From: Arthonia radiata
Taxonomy: Eukaryota; Ascomycota; Arthoniomycetes; Arthoniales; Arthoniaceae
Reading direction: 5' to 3'
Assembly: GCA_002989075.1 (NCBI GenBank)
Contig: PSQN01000011.1
Span: 773,131-837,130 of the forward strand
DNA length: 64,000 nt
Made by a program: the position numbers and the translations under genes. Positions 56,266 to 64,000 of the stretch are shown here, piece by piece. The notes beneath the pieces are model-generated. The model was not told the origin of the DNA and did no database searches. It worked only from the letters and a program-made list of their open reading frames with translations. Each line of letters opens with the position of its first letter. The stretch's first letter is position 1.

Positions 56266-56801
56266 GGATTGCGTGAGGCTCCGTAGTCTAGTAAAAGTTT
56301 GCCGAGGCCGTCTTGGAAGAACGGATGGTCCAGGGCGGGTTTTCAGTCAATATGGTGTCGTGGCGGGTGTGAATCAATGCTTGAGGTGGATGATACTAAT
56401 GGTGCTACTCGTGATGTCCATGTGGGGTGGGATTAGTGCCTCAGAAGGTCACGCGTCTTATGCGACGGCACAGCGTCATGGACAGTTGTCAACAAGTCTG
56501 GATGCGCCGGCTGATGTCTACAGGTAGGCCTTGACGACCCGGATAGGGTCATCTGACGATAGCTTGGGGCGATCGCACATTGATCCGCGATGAGAGGTCA
56601 TGAACGCTGCGAGATCGTGAAATCGTCCGTCTTAAATGCAAAATGCGAGCATGCTGGCTGCTCATAGATTGCTCATTGCGCTCTTCGACAGTGTGCACGA
56701 TCACTCTCGTCGAACGTGGGCTGATAGACGTCCTGAGAACCTAATGATCGAGATATCACGTCTCGACCAGCACGTCCCATTTGACTACAGCAACGACACC
56801 C

Positions 56802-57149
56802 CTAGCAAGGCATCTGCACCTTCGCAGGCACGTTTCCGGGCTCCTTCACCACGAACCCTCCCAGACGGCTATCCTTTCGGAACCCATTCGCCTCCATCAC
56901 CCGCGTCAGCTGCGTGTGCGCCTCATGACCGTGTATCGGATGACGGTGCATTGCCACCGCGCTTGCGTTTGACGCGGATAACTCGCCCCAACCATCGTTG
57001 CAGTTCTTGGAGTCCCAGCGGTCGTATGCCTTCGGCCAGTGCTCGTTTTTGGGATCCATCAGCTTTCCAATGAAGGCGTTCCATTTGTTGACGGAGGTTG
57101 GGGGGAGGGTGTCGGATTCGGTGAAGTTGATGCGGTAGGTGTTTGTCAT
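56802..57149 (-). CDS. Small unknown protein, intact member of a tandem pair
   Basis: Single exon, 115 aa, first ATG at 57149; the frame stays open about 155 bp upstream without ATG. The sequence is polar with many Trp, His and Asn residues (NKWNAFIGKLMD, KAYDRWDSKNCNDGWGEL, HRHPIHGHEAHTQL). There is no signal peptide or TM segment. It was recognised as a real gene mainly because a diverged tandem copy at 55.9-56.3 kb keeps the same blocks. The His-rich HRHPIHGHEAH stretch might bind metal, but this is speculation. Size and layout recall small dimeric alpha+beta barrel proteins, but no family could be assigned. Confidence 0.65.
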   Translation of the reverse strand: MTNTYRINFTESDTLPPTSVNKWNAFIGKLMDPKNEHWPKAYDRWDSKNCNDGWGELSASNASAVAMHRHPIHGHEAHTQLTRVMEANGFRKDSRLGGFVVKEPGNVPAKVQMPC

Positions 57150-58743
57150 TGTTGCTAGAAACTCGTGGCGATGCTGGCGAGTCGTCGGCGTTTGCTTCAA
57201 CTGTGGATGAGATGGAGACGTCCAGTCGAATGAGGGCGTCTTTCGTTCGTCCTTTGGCGTACTGTGCAACCTCTGCGGCTCAGGTGTGGACGTCAGCAAG
57301 GTCAATCAGAGTTGAGCAGAGGTGTTTTTGAATGCTGAACAATATTACACGGGTGTGGGGAAACTGCTAAAGTATCGCGCTTGGAAGCCGTGTGCTGTCC
57401 TGTTCCACGTAAGGTTGAATGAGCGACACTTGGACCCCATCGCAAGACGGTACGCAGAGCATCCACTTATTTGGGACGATCTCAGCTACTAATCGCAACG
57501 TTGCAGACCATGCACGTGCTCTGCATCACCACACAGCGTTCTCAGCTTATCCGGCCCCTTTGCTGCTCATTTTATGATCGACTTTTTCACTCGCTGATGT
57601 CAGTTTCTGTTGAGCTCAACGTGGAGACGCAGTCTCTCAGCTTTCTTATACTTTTCAGCGGCTGACAGACAGCTCGGCAACGAAATTGGACGTCGCTTCG
57701 CCGTGCCCCTGCGCCTGGCCTACGAAGGAGAAATGATATCCTTTTGGGCAGTGCGGAGCCGCGACGAGAACTTGCATGGAAGCTTTGTATAGCCGCCCTT
57801 GGTCATGCGCGAGGCCGAAGTCTGTAAAGGCCGTGCTCACTTATGGTTGGACTGCGCAATGCCATTGATTTCGCCCGAACATCTTCGTGCTTAGCAAGCC
57901 AGTTCCATGCGCCGTGCAAGACGACCGGGCGTCGTTTGAAGGAGGACATTCTTATGGCTGGATGAGTGTAGTCGAGGCATTCAATGTGTATAAAGGCTGC
58001 TTATAGGAGAAGGTCCATTTTGTGCTCTTTACATGTAATATATGCTGGCCACAGTTGCTGTTCACAGTGGCAGCTCTTCAACGTTGTTAGGGGCACTTGC
58101 GAGTTTGATGAAACCATGCGCTCAGTTTCTTAAAATCGTAAATGGGCGATATGTTGCCATGTGGCGTTGTCCCGCTAATATATGGCAAAGGCATCATCCG
58201 CCTGGGCAAAGAACGTACCAGTGCGACATGTAGCGCCACTGTACTCAATCTTGAAGACGAAGAAAATTTAAACACGCCAGCTGATTTCTGGCTACTTAGG
58301 GGACTAACCGTGAGTCATCAGGAAAGATTTTGCCTCGAGAGCATCGCCATCGTCATGGAAGGGGTATGATACTGTCCATGATGCATACCTACACGCTGTG
58401 GGTGTGTGACAAGCAAACACTTTAGACTCTATTTCATACGCGCCAAGCTGCGCCGCAACGGATGTCTTCTGCGAAGCCGAGCGCCAAATGGAGGCTTATG
58501 AATGGTAAGACTGAAGGGAGTGCGTGCCCCAAAGGCCTGACGCGTTGAGGCGGCTGGATGATGCCGCTAAACTCGATGGAGCGGAAATCGCCCCTTCTCA
58601 AATCAATCATATGCGCTTGACTTTGCTTTCTACACACTTCAATGTTTCATCCTGCTGCGCCGCTTGAGTTGAGGTCCCTTCTCAGCGTTACGAGTATGTT
58701 GTGGTACCATCTAGACGCCGAATTGTGCCTCATTTTCCGCTTT
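57150..58743. other. Intergenic, no gene seen
   Basis: About 1.6 kb between the small gene (-) and the uORF of the DUF3176 gene (+). Only short frames; no repeat or RNA gene recognised. It should contain both divergent promoters. CACGTG occurs once at about 57514. Confidence 0.4.
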
Positions 58744-58815
58744 ATGATGCCTCAAAAGGACAGATCAAGTCTCCGCCGGGCTTCCTCAGATCATTGTTTT
58801 TTGAGACCGCCATAA
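58744..58815 (+). promoter_or_regulatory. Short upstream ORF overlapping the DUF3176 start (TAATG)
   Basis: A 23-codon ATG frame (MMPQKDRSS...) ends at TAA 58813-58815, whose last base is the A of the DUF3176 ATG. Such TAATG overlaps allow termination-coupled reinitiation. Whether the mRNA starts upstream of 58744 is unknown. Confidence 0.4.
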
Positions 58816-60596
58816 TGTCGTCCACGCAATTTCAAAGTAACAGTAGCTCTTCCTTATACAATACCCAAAAATCAAATAACATTGGATCTGCTCTCCATTA
58901 CCCATCGCACGCCCGTGAAAAGCCCTTGCCCCCAGCTCCTTCCTTAGCTTCATCTCCAAGGCTCGATCGCTTCAAGAAGAAAGTAGCGAATCTATGGTTG
59001 CAAGAGATCCTCTTCTGGCTGATCAGCGTTACGCTGACTGTCGGACTCATGATCACCCTGCGCGTTCACCAAAATCAAGCAGTGCCGGATTGGCCGTATC
59101 ACATCACGCTAAACTCGGTCATCTCACTGCTTACGGCGCTGGCAAGAGCGTCGATGCTGGAGCCGTTGATCGAGCCCATAAGCCAACTGAAATGGCTCTG
59201 GTTCACTACGAAAGCTAGGCCACTTTCGCATTTCAACGCTTTTGATGAAGCAAGCAGAGGCGCATGGGGCTCCTTCAAACTCCTGAGGCTGGCACATCGA
59301 GCGTAAGTAGTCATCGAATTGCTGATGATCATTAGCCAGCTATGACACGTTTCATGAACGTATCTCCCTGGCATATCTTCAAGCAGGAAGCTTGATCATT
59401 GATGACATGTGCATATTACTGACTTTTGGTGTGCCTCTAGGCCAATGTCCTCTCTCGGAGCACTCGTCATAATTTTGTCTTTCGCTATCGATCCATTCGC
59501 ACAACAGGTTGTCAACTACCCAGGGCGCCGCGTCTTCCTCGGTACAGCGCCAAGCATACAATTCACCCAAGACTATGGCGACACCGCAAGTTTTGGTGGC
59601 GCAGGACGTACGTCGAATTTTGTGCCGAGCCGTTTGGCGCACTCGTCAACTCAAATCAGATCGCGCTGACATCAATGTTCAGCACCAGGGCCATCTCTGG
59701 AAGTTAAGGCAGCTCTGATCAATGGCATATATGGAAGCGGAAGTATTCGCGCACCTGCCTGCCCCTCGGGAGACTGCACATGGGACAGGCCTTATTCCTC
59801 CTTGGCAATTTGCGCAGCATGCGAGGACATCACTTCACAGGCTGACGTCGTTGAATTTGTGCCTCCTTTTAACATTAACGCAGACGACTATAATCCCACA
59901 CCCCCTTGGAAAGCTTGCAATGTAACCTTGCCGAGCGGAATGAAGCTTGCGGTCTGGGGCAATACTGACTTCTTCTTCAATATGACCACAGCAAAGGCAC
60001 CCACCACGCGCACGAACTCGTCAGAAGTGGTCAAAGTTTCGATCATCAAAAGCCAATCGTTGGCGAAGACATGTAACATTACTGCTACTGAATGCTCTCT
60101 CAAGTTTTGCGTACAAACGTACAACGCAAGCTTTGAGCGGGGACAGTTCCAAGAGAACATACTTTCATCTTACGCCGACACTGCCTGGGAAACCAAAGGC
60201 ACCAACCTGACATTCAGGGTTCCCTCGTCACAAAAGGTCACTGATCAAGCAGACATCTTCACGGTGACGGAGGACTCACTTGATGCTTTCATTGCATACA
60301 TGTCACACATTTTCAACGGTACAGGAGTTCTGAATCTCTCATCGGGAGAAAACCCCTTCTTCGTGAGCAACACCGAGAACGCATGCTACACTAAGGCCGG
60401 CTTTGGACAAGAGTTTACGGCGCCGGCCATCGATGCATCACAGATGGTATATGATTCCGACGACGTTTTGGCGTTCTTTGAGCGTCTCGCACGCAGCGTA
60501 ACGGCGGGAATACGCATCGTGTCGACACACCGGTACAAGTCCAACTACTTGCAGCCTTACATAACCCAGTTCGGCGGCATGAATGGTACCATGTAG
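58815..60596 (+). CDS. DUF3176 membrane protein, truncated by an in-frame TAG
   Basis: Fungal integral membrane protein of unknown function. Exons are 58815-59302, 59441-59607 and 59683-60596. Introns are 138 and 75 bp (GTAAGT...CTAG; GTACGT...TTCAG). The product to the TAG is 522 aa. Residues 1-55 are polar and Pro-rich. The DUF3176 core follows: WLQEILFWLISVTLTVGLMI (TM1), then NSVISLLTALARASMLEPLIEPISQLKW and HFNAFDEASRGAWGSFKLL. TM2 (LGALVIILSFAIDPFAQQVV) is followed by a large extracellular, Cys- and N-glycosylation-rich domain to about 520. The usual last TM helix is missing because TAG (60594-60596) interrupts the frame. It is present in the same frame immediately downstream (60597-60881). 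Confidence 0.8.
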
Positions 60597-60881
60597 GGCA
60601 GTGAGACGTACGTCAATGTTCGTTGGCCTTGGCTCTGGTTACTCGTCGTTCTAGACTTCCTGAGTTTGCTGGTGCTCATAGCGGCCATCGTGATGGGGTC
60701 ACGGGCGGAGACACCTCCTTGGAAATCGTCCGCATTACCTGTTCTTCGATGTGGCCTCGAAGGCGGGACTGCTCTGGTTCTGGATGGCGCGACGCAGCTT
60801 CACGAAATGGAGAAATTGGCAGACAACACTACGGTAACTCTTCGAAACACGGCGTCGGGTGCCAAGTTCGTTGAAGTTTGA
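60597..60881 (+). pseudogene. In-frame C-terminal continuation of the DUF3176 gene after TAG
   Basis: 94 codons plus a TGA follow the TAG without any frame change. They encode SETYVNVRWPWLW, then a hydrophobic helix (LLVVLDFLSLLVLIAAIVMG) and PPWKSSALPVL, the standard DUF3176 C-terminus: ...VRWxWL, TM, then WKSS. The TAG therefore splits a family-typical protein. Read through, the total is about 617 residues. Confidence 0.75.
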
Positions 60882-62788
60882 CTGCGCTTAAAACATGCCA
60901 AGAGCTACGAAGACAGATTATCATCGCAGAGGGCGGGATGAAAAGTCCTCAAGGTGTTGCGGCATCGCCCCGTTGATGAAATCAGCATTCGATGAGCGTC
61001 GACGGCACTGATCGGTCATGGACTTTCTGTGGCTGCTACCGTACCATTGTGTACGCACAGTCTACCGGCCTTTGTTTGTCAATGATTCGCGCGTGCATGG
61101 CAGATGCAATAGTGGCGCGTGCAGCCGAAATGCGGGGAGGGAGATCCGGGGTATGCACGATCTTTGTACGACGCGCATGCGACCGCATGCATTGTACGCA
61201 CACGTCTTTCCACGACCTCAGTCAGATGGGTCCCGTAACATTCGGCGGTCGAGCGGAGAAGGCGTTGGCGAAATGGGACCACACTGGCTGATGGTATCCT
61301 TCGAGCAGCAGCCTCAATCTCTGGGAATATCTGGAGCTCGTAATGTCCAGGGGCACAAAGGCGTTCGGCAAAATGTCGTGCATGCGACTGCCCAAGAGTC
61401 AAAATGTCAAGACCAACAAAGAAATAGTAGCAGCACTGGCCAGCGGCAGGCGCATCTACCCGTGATCACCTCGGCATTGCAACGTTACAGATCGGTGCCG
61501 TAGCCGCGAGGGTGCTTCATCCCTCTTCCGACAATCGATGCTTACAGCTTGCGCGGACGAGATGCGAGACCTCTCGGCCCGGACAAAGGGGGCTGTTCGT
61601 TTCTTGGTGCCTGTATCCTCAAGCTGGAAAGCGCTTCGAGGTCCAGCATGGGCTGCATCACGAATTGGGCAAAACCAAGCCCCCAGATATTTCTGGACGG
61701 TTGAAGGCAAGCATATGACAACCAAGTCATACGGACAAGGGCTACTGGAAGGGAAGGTCGCAGCTGGCGAAGCTGTTCACGTCAGACGATGAAGAAGTGC
61801 GTGTTGGAGAGGCTTGAGAGGCATGAGTTGAGATTGGACGGAAGGGCTAGCGTTGTTGTGGAAGCGCATTGTCCGACGACGCTAGAGCGCGTGATCGCCG
61901 TTGGAGGTGAGGGTGAGTGACGGGCGCTGATTGGCTCGGACCGACTGATTGAGCACAGACCGCCTTCCCCAGACTTTTGGCGTCACTCTCTCTCCTTTCC
62001 ATCCTCACCTCTCAGCTCTGACCGGTCGGCGTGCTCATTGTCTGCAGCGCTCGGCAGATGTTAGTGTTGCTGTCATATCGTTGCGCCGACGAATAGTCGC
62101 CTCGCCCTTCGCCATCCTATAACGCTCCCTACTGTCGCGCTAGGGCCACCAGGCGTTACATTCCTCGCCGACCATGCGACAGCGCCACTACTCCCTCGTT
62201 TGCACGCGCCTCCTGTGTCCGCCACCAAGATCATGAGGGGAAGAGCTCTGTCTTGGTGTGCTGGTGGGAGAGTCTGGTGATGATGCTCGGGTGAGTGTAG
62301 CATTGCAGTGTCGGCATAAGCTGTGGTACAAACCATCATGCGAAGCGGCGGATGGAGTATATATTAGAGTCGCGAGGACCACGGCCTGTTCGCAACCGGA
62401 ACAGCAGACACCTGAAACGCCAGCAAGTCTTCCTTAGCCCCATCAGATTAATTGCTGTTTGCTCTCGAGTGCAACGCTCACCGGTTCGATCGGCCACATC
62501 CTGTTGCGTCGTTGCCATTCTTAGCGCCATCCATCACTTCTCACCGCACCTCAAAACCATCCCCGTCTCCCTCTCCATTCCTTCTTCAAACTCCTCCTCT
62601 TCCCTGCCTCTGTCTTTCCTTTCCTGTGCATTCACTGTGCACCCTCTTGCATCGACTCACTGTGTCATTCCTTAACCACGACCTCAAGGTCATCCATTCT
62701 TTCCCAGCCCAGCCTGGAGTTCATTCATTACACAGCAACCACCCGACTTCTCAAATATATCACCTAGAGAGGCAGGCTTCTCATCATC
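60882..62788. other. Intergenic with promoter of the GH55 gene
   Basis: About 1.9 kb without a convincing gene. A TATA-like TATATATT lies at 62358-62365. A pyrimidine-rich tract (about 62520-62690) precedes the GH55 start, consistent with a strong fungal promoter and 5' UTR. Confidence 0.45.
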
Positions 62789-64000
62789 ATGGGCAAAGTA
62801 TCCTTCCTGACCATCTTCACTTTCCTCATGAGCGCACTGTTGATCAGTGCCGCTCCAACAACGAAGAACCTCGACTCCCGTCAAGCCAGCGGATACTGGG
62901 TTGAGAGCATCAACCGTCAAGGCACCGTTCCCTTCTCCAACAGCGGTGGTTACAAGGTCTACCGCAACGTCAAGGATTATGGCGCCAAGGGTGATGGCAG
63001 CACCGATGACACTGCTGCTATCAACTCCGCAATCACTGACGGAAGCCGTTGTGGCCAAGGCTGTGACAGCTCGACCACTACTCCCGCTCTTGTCTACTTT
63101 CCTCACGGTACCTATGTCGTAAGCCAGCCTATCATCCAGTACTACTTTACTCAATTTGTTGGTGACGCAACCAACCCTCCAACACTGAAAGCCGCTGCGG
63201 GTTTCAAAGGTATTGCTGTTATTGATTCTGATCCCTACGACAACACTGGCAACAACTGGTACACCAACCAAAACAACTTCTATCGTCAGATCCGCAATTT
63301 TGTGATCGACCTTACTGCCATGCCACAGACCGCCGGTGCCGGTATTCACTGGCAGGTCGCGCAAGCCACGTCTCTCCAGAACATCCGCTTCGAGATGATC
63401 AAGGGTGGTGGCCAGGACAACAAACAGCAAGGTATCTTCATGGATAACGGCTCCGGTGGTTTCATGAGCGACCTGACCTTCAACGGCGGCAACTACGGTG
63501 CATTCTTCGGAAACCAACAGTTCACGACCCGCAATCTGGTCTTCAACGACTGCAACACGGCAATCTTCATGAACTGGAACTGGTTATGGGCCCTCAAGTC
63601 CGTCAGCATCAACCGATGCGGCGTTGGTATTGACATGTCCAACTCGCCCCAAAACCAAACTGTCGGCTCCGTCATCCTCCAGGACTCCACCATTATTTCC
63701 ACCCCTGTAGGTATCAAGACCGCGTTCAACAAAGGCGGCAATGTCCCAACCACGGGTAACACGCTCATCATCGACAATGTCGACTTTACTGGCTGCCCTA
63801 CTGCTGTTCAAGACAACAACGGCGGTACCGTTCTCGCTGGCGGCGCTGTTACCAAGTTCTGGCAACAAGGTCGTGCGTACACCGGCAACTCCGGCGCAGT
63901 CGTCCAAGGTGAGGCGGCAGGCCCCAATAAACCAGCTGGTCTTCTGAGCGGGGGCAAAGTCTTCGAGCGCTCCAAGCCTCAGTACGAGAACGTTCCAACT
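62789..64000 (+). CDS. Secreted GH55 exo-beta-1,3-glucanase, 3' end cut by window
   Basis: Glycoside hydrolase family 55 enzymes cleave beta-1,3-glucan of fungal cell walls. The frame is open from ATG 62789 to the window end, giving 404 residues without introns; complete enzymes have about 750-900, so roughly the N-terminal half is present. A signal peptide is clear (VSFLTIFTFLMSALLISAAP). A probable propeptide follows, then YWVESINRQGTVPF, typical of GH55. The pectate-lyase-3-like right-handed beta-helix repeat starts with YRNVKDYGAKGDGSTDDTAAI. Further family blocks are PALVYFPHGTYVVSQPIIQYY, QFVGDATNPPTLKA, YRQIRNFVIDLT, GIHWQVAQATSLQNI and GGNYGAFFGNQQFT. The catalytic Glu of GH55 is expected beyond the window. 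The minus-strand open frame here is a shadow. Confidence 0.93.
   Translation, partial: MGKVSFLTIFTFLMSALLISAAPTTKNLDSRQASGYWVESINRQGTVPFSNSGGYKVYRNVKDYGAKGDGSTDDTAAINSAITDGSRCGQGCDSSTTTPALVYFPHGTYVVSQPIIQYYFTQFVGDATNPPTLKAAAGFKGIAVIDSDPYDNTGNNWYTNQNNFYRQIRNFVIDLTAMPQTAGAGIHWQVAQATSLQNIRFEMIKGGGQDNKQQGIFMDNGSGGFMSDLTFNGGNYGAFFGNQQFTTRNLVFNDCNTAIFMNWNWLWALKSVSINRCGVGIDMSNSPQNQTVGSVILQDSTIISTPVGIKTAFNKGGNVPTTGNTLIIDNVDFTGCPTAVQDNNGGTVLAGGAVTKFWQQGRAYTGNSGAVVQGEAAGPNKPAGLLSGGKVFERSKPQYENVPT

Noticed and set aside
62690-63517. 275-codon open frame on the minus strand
   Set aside because: Lies antisense to the GH55 gene, whose plus-strand translation has a signal peptide and family motifs; the minus frame is a codon-bias shadow.

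Overview
This 64 kb window is nuclear DNA of a filamentous ascomycete. The genes are spaced and lie on both strands. They carry short GT-AG introns, mostly 47-100 bp, with CTNAC/CTAAC-like branch points. Several families are typically fungal: Zn2Cys6 and C2H2 regulators, DUF3176, GH55, and fungal F-box proteins. The protein set suggests Pezizomycotina, possibly Dothideomycetes, but this is an inference without any database search.

Layout. 1-5.4 kb: a 3' gene fragment, the Mis12/Mtw1 kinetochore protein and a small F-box protein. 5.6-9.1 kb: a divergent pair, mitochondrial phosphate carrier (-) and membrane-anchored histidine acid phosphatase (+). 9.5-16.3 kb: a giant intronless protein with RhoGEF-like and PH-like regions, then an EBP/EXPERA-family gene with an in-frame TGA at a conserved Trp position. 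16.5-19.4 kb: SWR1-complex subunit Swc5 and a C2H2 factor whose 5' flank carries a 13-unit, 15-bp minisatellite. 21.9-29.4 kb: a single-pass membrane protein, delta-COP and a very acidic protein with repeated LIDY motifs. 31.1-37.9 kb: a second histidine phosphatase, a UCH37-type deubiquitinase and a secreted alkaline phosphatase. 39-40.8 kb: a Zn2Cys6 factor. 43.9-51 kb: transportin (Kap104) and a large F-box protein. 51.5-55.2 kb: a flavin-reductase-like protein with a GC-AG intron and a bZIP factor. 55.9-60.9 kb: a decaying segment with a tandem gene pair (one copy pseudogenised) and a DUF3176 membrane protein interrupted by TAG. 62.8-64 kb: the 5' part of a secreted GH55 glucanase, running off the window.

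Most genes are unrelated housekeeping functions (kinetochore, chromatin, COPI coat, nuclear import, ubiquitin). One loose theme is phosphate: a phosphate carrier, two histidine phosphatases and an alkaline phosphatase lie within 32 kb. CACGTG boxes occur in the carrier/phosphatase divergent promoter and upstream of the alkaline phosphatase. A second theme is three independent in-frame stops (TGA, TGA, TAG). Each would become a Trp codon by a single A-to-G change; two of the three fall where related sequences have Trp.

I saw no tRNA, rRNA, CRISPR array or intact transposon. Exon boundaries were worked out by hand from splice consensus and family expectations.
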